This document shows positions 45,501-54,582 of a stretch of DNA of 64,000 bases, in pieces. The DNA is taken from positions 185,569 to 249,568 of the forward strand of contig CAYPIE010000001.1 of NCBI GenBank assembly GCA_964410665.1, read 5' to 3'. This stretch comes from CAYPIE01 sp964410665 (GTDB lineage Bacteria > Planctomycetota > Planctomycetia > Gemmatales > Gemmataceae). The notes beneath the pieces were generated by a model. It searched no databases, had not been told where the DNA came from, and saw only the letters and a program-made list of their open reading frames with translations. Positions within the stretch are counted from its first letter, which is position 1, and each line of letters starts with the position of its first letter. The translations under genes and the position numbers were made by a program.

Positions 45501-45794
45501 ATGCCGCATACTCGCGGGGCTAAGAAAGCCCATCGTCAAAATCAGAAGCGCCGATTACACAATCGGCACACCAAGAAGGAAATCAAACTTCAGACCAAAG
45601 ATTTTGTGTACATGATCAAGGAAGGCACCAAGGAAGATGCCCAGGAAGAATACAATTTGACTGCGAAGCGCCTGGATAAGGCCGCGAAACAGAACATTAT
45701 TCATCCAAATAAAGCAGCGCGGAAAAAGCGGCAACTTGCACGGATCTTGAATGCCCGCCTCAGTGCCAGCGACACGCCGGCATCGGAAGACTGA
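45501..45794 (+). CDS. rpsT: 30S ribosomal protein S20
   Basis: A small, very basic protein with the S20 N-terminus (PHTRGAKKAHRQNQKRRLHN) and the typical AAKQNIIHPNKAARKKRQL segment. ATG 45501 follows AGGA; an in-frame TTG at 45492 adds only three residues. Length 97. It follows tsf by ~170 bases, with its own likely promoter, and is closed by a strong hairpin. Confidence 0.95.
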   Translation: MPHTRGAKKAHRQNQKRRLHNRHTKKEIKLQTKDFVYMIKEGTKEDAQEEYNLTAKRLDKAAKQNIIHPNKAARKKRQLARILNARLSASDTPASED

Positions 45795-45815
45795 CCTCTT
45801 GACTGTTCTCTTGAT

Positions 45816-45841
45816 CACGCCGGTAGAATGCTACCGGCGTG
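45816..45841 (+). terminator. Terminator hairpin after rpsT
   Basis: An 11-bp perfect stem (45816-45826 CACGCCGGTAG with 45831-45841 CTACCGGCGTG) with an AATG tetraloop, 22 bases after the rpsT stop and followed by GTTTCGG. hemL converges from the other side, so it may end transcripts from both strands. Confidence 0.7.
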
Positions 45842-45903
45842 GTTTCGGTCGAACTTTCCTTGACGCAGCACCCTGGTGATCGGGATCACGCCACCTCCCA
45901 TTT

Positions 45904-47214
45904 CTAAGCATCCGCCTTCAATTGCTCGAAGGCTCCACGTGCTTGAATGATAGTGTGCTCAATATGTTCCTCGGTCATCGCCGCAGAGAGAAACGCTGCC
46001 TCAAATTGACTGCACGGCAGGTAATGGCCTCGGGCCATCATGGCCCAGAAGAAGTTGCCAAACCGTCGGGTATCGCTGGTTCGAGCGGTTGCATCGTTGC
46101 GGACGTGTATCTCGGTGAAGAACAGCGTCCACATACTGCCAACCCGGTTGATCTGATGCGGAATTCCCACCTGGGTGGCGGCTTCGTTCAGACCTTCGAC
46201 TAATCGGGCACCCAACGCCTCCAGCCGCGCATAAGGTGGGTTTTCTTTCAACTCGCGAAGGGTAGCGATCCCAGCGGCCATGGCCACCGGGTTGCCCGAT
46301 AACGTTCCGGCTTGGAACACTGGGCCTGCTGGCATCACTTGTTGCATAATCTCTTTTCGGCCACCATAAGCACCAACGGGCATCCCACCCCCCACAATCT
46401 TTCCCAGCGCGGTAACATCAGGCATCTGTCCGAGCAATTCCTGAGCGCCGCCATAGGCGAGGCGGAACCCTGTCATTACTTCATCAAAGATCAGCAGAGC
46501 ACCATAATGGTGTGTCAACCGACGTAGTTCGCGGAGAAACTCGTCCGAGGGGACCACAAGCCCCATGTTTCCGACGACAGGTTCAAGCATGACTCCGGCA
46601 ATCTGGTCGCCCTGGGTTTTGAACAGCTCGTTGAGCGTTTCCGCGTCGTTATACGGCAACACCAGAGTGTCGGCGGTGCACCCGGCGGGCACCCCAGGGC
46701 TGGTTGGCACGCCGTGGGTCAGGGCACTGGATCCAGCGGAGACTAAGAGGGCATCGACGTGCCCGTGGTAGCAGCCGGCAAACTTGACGATGCGATCTCG
46801 TCCGGTCGCCCCGCGGGCGAGTCGTAAGGCGCTCATCGCTGCTTCGGTGCCGGAGCTGGTCATGCGGACCATCTCGATCGAAGGTACCGCTTGCGTGATC
46901 AATTCTGCCAGTTCGGTTTCTTTCTCTGTTGGCGCACCAAAACTGGACCCGTCCTCGATCGCGTTGATCATGGCATTCACCACGCGAGGGTGAGCATGCC
47001 CAAGGATCAACGGACCCCAAGAACCAATATGATCGAGATATTGATTTCCATCAATGTCATAGAGGTATGGCCCGTTGCCCCGAGCGATGAAGACCGGTTC
47101 ACCGCCAACGGCGCCAAAGGCGCGAGCGGGACTGTTCACCCCACCAGGAATCACTTTTTGTGCTTCAACAAAGGCTTCGTGGCTCCGCGAATGGAGTCGG
47201 GTCGCTGTATTCAT
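45904..47214 (-). CDS. hemL: Glutamate-1-semialdehyde 2,1-aminomutase
   Basis: A PLP enzyme converting glutamate-1-semialdehyde to 5-aminolevulinate, a committed step of tetrapyrrole synthesis by the C5 pathway. Shown by IPGGVNSPARAF near the start, IFDEVMTGFR and the PLP-Lys motif TALGKIVGGGMPVGAYGG. ATG 47214 gives 436 residues, the usual length; the longer frame to 47304 has an unrelated N-terminus. It ends in TAG and lies 25 bases downstream of a kinase gene. Confidence 0.95.
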   Translation of the reverse strand: MNTATRLHSRSHEAFVEAQKVIPGGVNSPARAFGAVGGEPVFIARGNGPYLYDIDGNQYLDHIGSWGPLILGHAHPRVVNAMINAIEDGSSFGAPTEKETELAELITQAVPSIEMVRMTSSGTEAAMSALRLARGATGRDRIVKFAGCYHGHVDALLVSAGSSALTHGVPTSPGVPAGCTADTLVLPYNDAETLNELFKTQGDQIAGVMLEPVVGNMGLVVPSDEFLRELRRLTHHYGALLIFDEVMTGFRLAYGGAQELLGQMPDVTALGKIVGGGMPVGAYGGRKEIMQQVMPAGPVFQAGTLSGNPVAMAAGIATLRELKENPPYARLEALGARLVEGLNEAATQVGIPHQINRVGSMWTLFFTEIHVRNDATARTSDTRRFGNFFWAMMARGHYLPCSQFEAAFLSAAMTEEHIEHTIIQARGAFEQLKADA

Positions 47215-47239
47215 GAACTTGAAATCCGCTCTAGGGGAG

Positions 47240-49231
47240 TCATTGATGCTCGGGCGGTTTTGGCAGCTTGGCGAGCAGGCGCTTCGCCTCGACAGCGCGG
47301 GCAACTACCTCTGGAACCGGATCGTTGCTGTAGAGATCACGGATCAACCGGCAGTAGTTCCGGGCGACCAGTTGATCAGCTAAATTGGTTGATAGGCCGA
47401 GGCGGGCTGCATTCTGCAGAATTCGGTCCAGCCGTTCGAGTCGCTTTTCCCGCTGGTTCTGGCTTTCGCTTTCAGGAATATCCGCCGCTAGGCTTCGTCG
47501 TTGCTTGGCGGCCAGTAGATAGGTTTCGTGGCGTGCCGGGTCATCCTGAGTCGCTTCCATCACCTTGGCCCAAGTTTGGCGGGCCCGCACCGGATCGAAG
47601 AGAATGTCATAGGGCTCCCGGAGCCGAGACAGCTTGAGAGCCCGGTCCACCAACCGTTCGACCGGGTCGTCGTCGGTGACAAACTCCTCAAATGCCAGAC
47701 GGTGACGTATCTGCTTTTCCAACTTACCGAGCAGACCAGGCACTCGATTAATCTGCTGAGCCCGTTTGCGGGCAAAGCCAGCCCAGGGATTTTTGGCCGC
47801 GTCGGTGCCCCCGTGGGGATACTTCTCCTTGATCTTATTGTATTGTTCAAAGGCCGTATTCAGGTCGCCTTCGGCTTCGGCCGCGAACGCGGCTAACATC
47901 CATGCATAGGCCTCGGGATCGTACTCTTCTTCGGGCTTGGTCAAACCGACGTTGACCCGATTTTTCATGGCCAACTCAAAGTCGGCGACAGCAATCTTCT
48001 CGCGGAGGGCTCGAACCTGGCGTGTGGCCGAGTCGTCCCGGTTCCCATAAACATCCAGGTAATACTGAATGGCCCCCTGCAGCCGTCGCCGCGCATCATA
48101 GTCGGCGAGATCGACGGTGGACTCCAGCGACGTGATCCGCTCGAGCAAGACCTCGGGCGAATCCGGTCGGGTCATGGCGTAGACTAGATAGCTCATGCCG
48201 CTTAAAAACAACAGAATGGCGATGGCTTGGAACCAGACCTGGCGGAAAAAGGGTGTACCCTTCTTGCGAAGTTTCTTTTTTTTCGCTCCAGCCCGAATTG
48301 CTCGCGCCGCCTCGCGATCCTCTAGGGTCCGCTTCCCCGAACGCAGCTTGGTAGAACGATCGACGAGCCGGGCGGCAGCCAAATCCGCGCCGACACTTTG
48401 TTGAGCTTCGGCTTTTTCTTGGATGTCGACCAAAACGCTCTTGACCATGGCGGCATCAAACGGCCGGTGCTCTGGCTTCTTCTCAAGGAGCTGACAGACC
48501 AAGGTATCCAGCCACGGCGGGATCTCGGGAACCAGGCGGATGGGCCGCTCGACTTTTCCTTTGACATGAAGCATGAACATATCGACTGCGGACTCAGCGT
48601 TAAATGGTTTCTGCCCGGTCAGCAGTTCGTAGAAGACCACGCCCAACGAGTACAGGTCCGACTTGTGGGTTAAATTTCGCTCCCCCTTACACTGCTCGGG
48701 GGACATATAAGCGGCGGTGCCGATGGTACTATTGGCTGCAGTCAGAGCGGTGACATCGGTATCCTTGGCAATACCAAAGTCGGTGAGCTTGACTTGGCCA
48801 TCTTTGAGCAGCATGAGGTTGGAAGGCTTCAAGTCGCGATGGATGATCCCCTTCTCATGGGCATGTTGGAGGGCATCACAAAGTTGGGTGCCCATTTGCA
48901 CCACTTCTTCCCAGGAGAAGCGATCACGCCGAGTTTGGATGCGATCCAGGGATTCGCCATCGATATATTCCATGGCGAAAAAAGGGGTGTTGCGATACCG
49001 GCCCGTCGCAAAGAGGCGGACAATGTTGGGGTGACGTAATTGCTTGAGGATTTCTCCCTCACGTTCAAACCGAGCCAGTGCAGTCTCATTGCCGACCAGA
49101 CCAAAAGCAATCACTTTGAGGGCTACACGTTGTCCAGTCTTGGCATAGCGGGCCCGGTAGACGGTGCCCATGGCGCCACTACCGAGTTCTTTTTCAATCT
49201 CAAATGGCCCAATCTTCTCGCCGATCAACAT
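47240..49231 (-). CDS. Ser/Thr protein kinase with C-terminal membrane and repeat domain
   Basis: A complete Hanks-type kinase domain lies in the first ~270 residues: glycine loop GSGAMGTVY, VALKVI, catalytic HRDLKPSN, DFGIAKD and GTAAYMSPEQ. A membrane helix near 350-370 (AIAILLFLSGMSYLVYAM) is followed by a ~290-residue helical extracytoplasmic domain. Start ATG 49231; the longer frame to 49285 gives no kinase feature. Product 663 residues. It is probably a transmembrane signalling kinase; the signal and targets are unknown. Confidence 0.9.
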   Translation of the reverse strand: MLIGEKIGPFEIEKELGSGAMGTVYRARYAKTGQRVALKVIAFGLVGNETALARFEREGEILKQLRHPNIVRLFATGRYRNTPFFAMEYIDGESLDRIQTRRDRFSWEEVVQMGTQLCDALQHAHEKGIIHRDLKPSNLMLLKDGQVKLTDFGIAKDTDVTALTAANSTIGTAAYMSPEQCKGERNLTHKSDLYSLGVVFYELLTGQKPFNAESAVDMFMLHVKGKVERPIRLVPEIPPWLDTLVCQLLEKKPEHRPFDAAMVKSVLVDIQEKAEAQQSVGADLAAARLVDRSTKLRSGKRTLEDREAARAIRAGAKKKKLRKKGTPFFRQVWFQAIAILLFLSGMSYLVYAMTRPDSPEVLLERITSLESTVDLADYDARRRLQGAIQYYLDVYGNRDDSATRQVRALREKIAVADFELAMKNRVNVGLTKPEEEYDPEAYAWMLAAFAAEAEGDLNTAFEQYNKIKEKYPHGGTDAAKNPWAGFARKRAQQINRVPGLLGKLEKQIRHRLAFEEFVTDDDPVERLVDRALKLSRLREPYDILFDPVRARQTWAKVMEATQDDPARHETYLLAAKQRRSLAADIPESESQNQREKRLERLDRILQNAARLGLSTNLADQLVARNYCRLIRDLYSNDPVPEVVARAVEAKRLLAKLPKPPEHQ

Positions 49232-49515
49232 GGCCCTAGTTTCCCCCGTCGACGGCAGGACTCGGCTTGGCGATCGCCCCACCATCGGCTTGTGGACCGC
49301 TCTCCCACGCAGAGCGAGTGCGTGGGGTCGGTGACCGGGTCTTTCGCGTTAGTATAGCGTATCGGTGATGCAAGCATATCCCACTTAGCGTTCGTGACGG
49401 ATGGGTCAGGATGAAGCTATTGTGAAGATGGGAAAATTTGCTTGCACCGATCCATAGTCTATGCTGGGATTAATCAATCACCTGGTAACAGGTCATGTTG
49501 TTGGAGGAAAGACGG

Positions 49516-49893
49516 ATGGTATTCGGCTTGTTCCGTGCCAAAAAATCTGAGGTTCGCGAGACGCCCACCCCCCAGACGCCTAGCTTCCAATCCACGCATG
49601 AGGCGAAGACCCATGAAAATACGACCCATGAGGTCCATGGCCTTTCCCATCGTGACACTCTTCAGGATGCTGGAACGCAGCACAGTCCGGGTCTTGGGGT
49701 GTCCGCCCAGGGATGCAATGCGAGTTCCTCCCGTGAACCCTCGACTGACTCAATTGCTCAACGGGCATTTGAAATCTGGGATGCCAAAGGGCGACCTGCT
49801 GGCTCGGAATTAGAAGACTGGCTGGAGGCTGAACACCAGCTTCGCCTGGAATACCACGCTTCCCGTTCGTGTAATTCTCACAAAACTCGCTGA
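49516..49893 (+). CDS. DUF2934 domain protein with disordered N-terminus
   Basis: The C-terminal ~40 residues (AQRAFEIWDAKGRPAGSE, then LEDWLEAEHQLRLEY) match the short DUF2934 motif. The first ~75 residues are Thr/His/Ser-rich and probably disordered. From ATG 49516, with GGAGGAAAG upstream, it is 125 residues. The function of DUF2934 is not established. Confidence 0.72.
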   Translation: MVFGLFRAKKSEVRETPTPQTPSFQSTHEAKTHENTTHEVHGLSHRDTLQDAGTQHSPGLGVSAQGCNASSSREPSTDSIAQRAFEIWDAKGRPAGSELEDWLEAEHQLRLEYHASRSCNSHKTR

Positions 49894-49925
49894 TCTATGG
49901 GATTGCTGGTTGTAAATAACCATTA

Positions 49926-49972
49926 TGATCGATGACCATCTGATCGATGACCCGTCTGGTCCATGACCCTTC
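49926..49972 (+). repeat. Triple 15-16 bp tandem repeat over the start of the EcfT-like gene
   Basis: Three imperfect units (49926-49940, 49941-49956, 49957-49972) each contain ATGACC. The third ATG (49963) is the likely start of the permease; the first two are in a different frame and would open tiny reading frames of 3 and 10 codons. No strong ribosome site precedes 49963. The arrangement could make initiation depend on upstream initiation, or simply reflect local slippage. Confidence 0.5.
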
Positions 49973-50730
49973 TAATTGAACAGCCGGTCCCTCGCGCTTC
50001 CCTGCTAGCAAACTGGGAAGCGCGCTGGAAATTGGCTGGTTTGTCCATGTTGCTCTTCGCCCTAGCACTTTTACGCGTTTGGTGGGTCGCCTTGTTCGGA
50101 TTGGCGGTGGCCATGGTTCTGGCCAGACTCGCCCGCCTCGGAAGCCACTGGGTCAGCAATCGACTCCTCGTCCTTGCACTTGCGTTGCTACCATTTCTCG
50201 TTGTGTTGCCCCTCACTCTCGCCGGGGAAGGACCAACCTGGAAGATGTTCGGGGTGTCCTGGTCTTTGCATGGGATTCAAGTCACCTTGACGCTCCTTTT
50301 TCGTGCTGTAGCAATCACGCTGGTGGGATTGGTTCTGTTGAGTGCCACACCCTTTCATGATCTTCTCGCCGCGGCTCAGAAGTTATGGGTGCCCGCATTG
50401 TTGATGCAGCTGACTTTATTGAGTTATCGCTATGTATTTTTGATGGTAGATGAACTTGAGCGTCTACGCGTGGCAGTTCGCGTCCGGGCATTTCGCAACC
50501 GAGCGCAGCGTCACGCCTATCGTACCGTGGCGCGAGTGATGGGTGCATTGCTGGTGCGAAGCCATGCTCGGGCCGAACGGGTAAGCCAGGCCATGCAATG
50601 TCGAGGGTTTGCTGGCCAGTTCCATACCCTCACAAAGTTCCACACCCGTCGTGCGGATGTGCTCGGTTTTTTGCTGCTTGCAATGCTCGCAGTCGGTCTC
50701 GTTTGCCTGGATCTAGTCGTGCGTGACTGA
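49963..50730 (+). CDS. Energy-coupling factor (EcfT/CbiQ-type) transmembrane protein
   Basis: The 255-residue protein has five to six hydrophobic helices and the CbiQ-type cytoplasmic motif region RSHARAERVSQAMQCRGFAG, which carries the Ala-Arg-Gly-like coupling motif contacting the ATPases. The family links substrate-binding S-components and ATPases for uptake of cobalt, nickel or vitamins. No S-component or EcfA ATPase gene lies in the window, so the substrate cannot be told. The start sits inside a tandem repeat. Confidence 0.78.
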   Translation: MTLLIEQPVPRASLLANWEARWKLAGLSMLLFALALLRVWWVALFGLAVAMVLARLARLGSHWVSNRLLVLALALLPFLVVLPLTLAGEGPTWKMFGVSWSLHGIQVTLTLLFRAVAITLVGLVLLSATPFHDLLAAAQKLWVPALLMQLTLLSYRYVFLMVDELERLRVAVRVRAFRNRAQRHAYRTVARVMGALLVRSHARAERVSQAMQCRGFAGQFHTLTKFHTRRADVLGFLLLAMLAVGLVCLDLVVRD

Positions 50731-50814
50731 TACTCAATTCACCTGGGCAGCAAGGACGATAACTGATAAGATACTTTGAATTAATAATTGTGTGTACACT
50801 CGTTTGTCAAACTC

Positions 50815-51681
50815 ATGTCGAATGATTCGTCCCTATCTCGCGATCTTCTGCGTCAGGTGCAAACTCATCTCCAGGCACTACATGGAGCCGGGATCAATTG
50901 GGTTTACGCAACTACCACACCAGCAGTAATTTCCAATATGCCAGACAACCAGCAACCTTCGGATCCCGAATCGGATCCTGCCGTGGCGAATTCGCAGCCA
51001 TCGATTGGTCCTTCTTCAGACGCAAGCTCTCTGTTTGGCGATGAGCCGGAGGCCGGTCCGTATGCCAAACTCAATGCCGAAGAACGTCGCCAGACTTTGA
51101 TATCCCTTTCCGAGGTGGTGAGCGGCTGCATGAAATGTCCTGAGCTGTGCTCGACCCGTAGCCATACCGTTTTCGGAGTGGGTCCAGTGGCACCGGACCT
51201 CTGTTTGGTCGGTGAGGCCCCCGGCGCGGAAGAAGATCGCACCGGCTTTCCGTTTGTGGGGCAAGCGGGTCAGCTGTTGACCAAGATTCTTGTGGCTTCA
51301 GGATTCCGACGTGAAGACGTTTATATCTGTAACACTTTGAAATGTCGGCCCCCGCAAAATCGCACACCCCGCTCTGATGAACTGGAGAATTGCCGTACGT
51401 ACCTAGAGCAGCAAATCGATTTGGTTCAGCCCAAATATATCGTGGCTTTGGGCTCGACCGCTGCCCAGGCGCTTTTGAAAACGACAGCGACGTTGGGCCG
51501 ATTGCGGAAGAAGTTGCATACCTTTCGTGGCACCCCGGTCATGTGTACCTATCACCCAGCCGCCTTGCTTCGCAATGAAAGTTGGAAGAAGGATGTTTGG
51601 GAAGATATGAAAATGCTTTTAAACAAAATGGGGCGACCCATCCCTCAACCAGGCTCAGCGCGACGTTCCGGAGGCGGCTGA
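50815..51681 (+). CDS. Uracil-DNA glycosylase, family 4 (Fe-S)
   Basis: Removes uracil from DNA. The catalytic region has GEAPGAEEDRTGFPFVGQAG, the Fe-S ligands appear as CMKC and as KC...NC with fifteen residues between (family 4 C-x2-C and C-x15-C), and the C-terminal motif is TYHPAALLRN. A ~90-residue Ser/Pro-rich N-terminal extension precedes the enzyme domain. ATG 50815 is chosen over TTG 50788; neither has a strong ribosome site. Product 288 residues. Confidence 0.9.
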   Translation: MSNDSSLSRDLLRQVQTHLQALHGAGINWVYATTTPAVISNMPDNQQPSDPESDPAVANSQPSIGPSSDASSLFGDEPEAGPYAKLNAEERRQTLISLSEVVSGCMKCPELCSTRSHTVFGVGPVAPDLCLVGEAPGAEEDRTGFPFVGQAGQLLTKILVASGFRREDVYICNTLKCRPPQNRTPRSDELENCRTYLEQQIDLVQPKYIVALGSTAAQALLKTTATLGRLRKKLHTFRGTPVMCTYHPAALLRNESWKKDVWEDMKMLLNKMGRPIPQPGSARRSGGG

Positions 51682-51778
51682 CATGGACGTTGGAGTTGCA
51701 GGGTGCGTAGCTGTTTTGGTTCGGATTTGCTAGACTGAAATCAGTTTGCACCGATCCATTAACGCGGAACGAGGTACG

Positions 51779-53734
51779 ATGCGCGGACAGCAATTCCTGA
51801 GTCGGCTACGCGAAGAGGTTCTCTTAGGAGATGGGGCTCTAGGGACGATGTTCCGGGAACGGGGCATCGGCCAAGAAACCAACTTCGAACGCTTGAATCG
51901 CTCGCACCCCGATCTGGTTCGCAGTCTGCACCAGGATTATCTTGATGCCGGTGCCCAAGTGCTCGAGACCAATACCTTTGGGGCGAATCGCACCAAACTG
52001 TCCACCACCCGTTCGGAACGCGAGGTGGTCGAGCTCAATCGTGCCGGGGTGGAGTTGGCTCGAGCAGTCGCCGGAGATCGGGCGTATGTCGCCGGGGCAG
52101 TGGGGCCTTTGGCGGAGTTTAGCGGGTTGCAAGAATCGTCGCTGTTGGCCGAGGATCAGATTCGCGAGCTGTTTCGTGAGCAGATTGTGGCTCTAGCCGA
52201 TGCAGGGGCGGATTTGTTGCTCTTAGAAACCTTCAGTGACTTAGAGCAACTTCGGCTGGCTTTGGAAGTGGCGCGGTCATCGACCGATTTGCCGGTGGTC
52301 TGCCAGCTGGCCTTCCACGAACGCGGACATACCCAGGCCGGCGTTCATGTGATGAACGCCCTGAGCTTTGTCAGCGAGGTTGGGGCGGATATGGTAGGAG
52401 CCAATTGTGGACGCGGGGTCCGGTGTGTTGCGGCGGCGGTGGAATGTCTGACCCGACACAGCGATATGTTGGTCAGTGCCTACCCCAATGCGGGCCTCCC
52501 TGAATATGTCGATGGCCGTTATTTGTTCGGGGCGCCGATGCCCTATCTGATTGATTCCGCCAATGCGATGCGGGATGCCGGGGCCAATCTGATAGGCGGT
52601 TGTTGCGGGACTACTCCGGAATACATTCAGCGTCTCAAGGAACGACTCGCCGACCGGAAGCCAGCAACTCGTGTTCCGGTCAACCCGGAGTCGGCCTGTG
52701 AAGTGCCGACGCTGGCAAGCGGAGCGACGCTTGAGCCGGGATCCACGCTGCCCCCTCCGGGATCGCTATTATACAAACTTGACCCCATCGATGCCGCAGC
52801 CGGCCGGAACGATCATCTCCAGCCCCGGCGGCCCTTAGTGGTCGTGGAGCTCGATCCACCTCGGGGGCTCAAGTATGAGCCTGTGGTTCGCCGGGCCCAG
52901 CAACTACGGGACATGGGGGTTGATGCCATTACCATGGCCGACAACCCGGTGGCCACCTTGCATATGGGGAACTTGACCCTGGCCGACATCGTGCAGCGTG
53001 AAGCCGATCTCCCGGTCATTCTCCACCTGACTTGCCGTGACTCCAACTTGATTGGCTTGCAATCGCGCTTGCTCGAAGGGCACGTTCGCGGCATCCGCCA
53101 TGTGCTAGCCTTGACCGGGGACCCGGCACGCGTCGGTGATATGCCCGGCGCCACCAGTGTCTACGACATGAATAGCTTCGGTTTGATCGAGCTGATCACC
53201 AAGTTCAACGCCGGGCTCAACAATGCCGGTATCCCCTTAGGCGGGCGGACACAGTTTACGATTGCCGTGGCCTTCAACCCCAATGGTCGCAATCTCCATG
53301 CCTTGGTCGATCGCTTGCGTCGCAAAGTGGCGAAGGGGGCCCACTTTGCCATGACCCAGCCGATGTATGACCTGGATCGCTTTGCGGAAGTTCATACGGC
53401 GACTCGTGAGATCAACGTACCGATCTTTACCGGGGTGATGCCCTTGGTCAGCGAGCGGAATGCGGAATTTTTGCACAATGAAGTTCCGGGTATTGTGCTG
53501 ACCGATGAAGCCCGACAACGAATGAAGGGGCTTTCGGGCAAAACTGGTCGTGCGGAGGGCTGTAAATTGTGTCATGAACTGCTCGATGGAATGCTGCCCA
53601 AGGCCGATGCGTTTTACCTGATTCCACCGCCGCGGTTTACCGAGATGGCCGTCGATCTGGTTGCCCATATCAAATCTCGAGTGGCTCGTGCTGCAGGGCA
53701 AGCCGACGGAGAATTCCCTCGAGCGAAAGGGTAA
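51779..53734 (+). CDS. Bifunctional homocysteine S-methyltransferase / methylenetetrahydrofolate reductase
   Basis: The N-terminal ~300 residues are a Zn-dependent homocysteine methyltransferase (LLGDGALGTMFRERG, VGANCGRG, then GGCCGTTPEYI providing the Cys ligands). A Pro-rich linker (about 310-350) joins a complete MTHFR (TIM-barrel) domain (VVVELDPPRG, VILHLTCRDSN, LALTGDP, GVMPLVSERNA). The fusion feeds methyl-cycle steps from one protein, in step with the adenosylhomocysteinase at 42 kb. Start ATG 51779 after GAGG; 651 residues. tpiA follows by three bases. Confidence 0.9.
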   Translation: MRGQQFLSRLREEVLLGDGALGTMFRERGIGQETNFERLNRSHPDLVRSLHQDYLDAGAQVLETNTFGANRTKLSTTRSEREVVELNRAGVELARAVAGDRAYVAGAVGPLAEFSGLQESSLLAEDQIRELFREQIVALADAGADLLLLETFSDLEQLRLALEVARSSTDLPVVCQLAFHERGHTQAGVHVMNALSFVSEVGADMVGANCGRGVRCVAAAVECLTRHSDMLVSAYPNAGLPEYVDGRYLFGAPMPYLIDSANAMRDAGANLIGGCCGTTPEYIQRLKERLADRKPATRVPVNPESACEVPTLASGATLEPGSTLPPPGSLLYKLDPIDAAAGRNDHLQPRRPLVVVELDPPRGLKYEPVVRRAQQLRDMGVDAITMADNPVATLHMGNLTLADIVQREADLPVILHLTCRDSNLIGLQSRLLEGHVRGIRHVLALTGDPARVGDMPGATSVYDMNSFGLIELITKFNAGLNNAGIPLGGRTQFTIAVAFNPNGRNLHALVDRLRRKVAKGAHFAMTQPMYDLDRFAEVHTATREINVPIFTGVMPLVSERNAEFLHNEVPGIVLTDEARQRMKGLSGKTGRAEGCKLCHELLDGMLPKADAFYLIPPPRFTEMAVDLVAHIKSRVARAAGQADGEFPRAKG

Positions 53735-53737
53735 CGC

Positions 53738-54496
53738 ATGGCACGCACAATCTTCATCGCAGGCAACTGGAAGATGAATACACTGGCCGAGGAGGCACGC
53801 CAACTCGCAACAGCAGTCGTGCAGGGAGCGCCTTCCCCAGACCAATGCCGGGTGGCCGTTTGTCCACCTTTTGTTTGGCTTGGGCAGGTGGCCGAGGTGA
53901 TCCGCGACACTCCGGTGGACTTGGGTGCACAGAATCTCTACCCCAAAACCGACGGCGCCTTCACTGGCGAGATCAGCCCGACCATGCTTCGCAACGCGGG
54001 TTGTCAACTGGTCATCGTAGGTCACAGTGAGCGGCGGCATGTGTTGCATGAAGCGGATGCTTTTATTAACCAGAAGATTCTGGCCGCTCTCGCTGCCGGT
54101 CTGGAGGTCATCTTCTGTATCGGCGAAACGCTCGATCAGCGCGAGGCCAACCAGACGGAGGCGGTGGTCGAACAACAACTTGTTGCTGGCCTCCAGGGGA
54201 TAACCGTGGAACAAATGGCCGCGCTGGTGATCGCCTACGAACCGGTCTGGGCCATTGGCACCGGCCGCAATGCAACTCCGGATCAAGCGCAAGCGGCGCA
54301 TGCGTTCATCCGACAGCATTTGGCCAAGGTCTACGACAGTACGGTCGCAGAGCGGACGATCATCCAATACGGCGGTAGCGTCAAACCGGACAATGCTGCC
54401 AGCTTACTGGCCCAGCCGGATGTGGATGGAGCCCTGGTCGGGGGTGCCAGCTTGAAGGCCGACCAGTTCTTGGGGATCATCGACGCTGCCTCGTAA
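53738..54496 (+). CDS. tpiA: Triosephosphate isomerase
   Basis: Interconverts glyceraldehyde-3-phosphate and dihydroxyacetone phosphate. All family motifs are present: GNWKMN (catalytic Lys), IVGHSERR (His), AYEPVWAIGTG (catalytic Glu and loop 6), and the phosphate-binding YGGSVKPDNA. At 252 residues it is full length. Starting three bases after the methyltransferase-MTHFR stop, it is probably co-transcribed with it. Confidence 0.97.
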   Translation: MARTIFIAGNWKMNTLAEEARQLATAVVQGAPSPDQCRVAVCPPFVWLGQVAEVIRDTPVDLGAQNLYPKTDGAFTGEISPTMLRNAGCQLVIVGHSERRHVLHEADAFINQKILAALAAGLEVIFCIGETLDQREANQTEAVVEQQLVAGLQGITVEQMAALVIAYEPVWAIGTGRNATPDQAQAAHAFIRQHLAKVYDSTVAERTIIQYGGSVKPDNAASLLAQPDVDGALVGGASLKADQFLGIIDAAS

Positions 54497-54582
54497 GCGA
54501 CTCCGTCTTGCCCCTCCATGAGCGCTGCAGTAGACTCGATTTCGCAAGCCACCTCCCCCTTCCTTATCCCGGAGGATTTCCG

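Noticed and set aside
49442..49455. 14-base identity (TTGCACCGATCCAT) with 51746-51759, both upstream of genes
   Set aside because: Several 14-mer matches are expected by chance among all pairs in 64 kb, spacing to the two start codons differs (about 60 and 20 bases), and no palindrome is present.
53237..54367. Long minus-strand open frame (376 codons) across the MTHFR/tpiA junction
   Set aside because: It runs antisense to the well-supported methyltransferase-MTHFR fusion and tpiA, both of which have complete motifs; the antisense frame has no recognisable protein features and is a GC-rich shadow.
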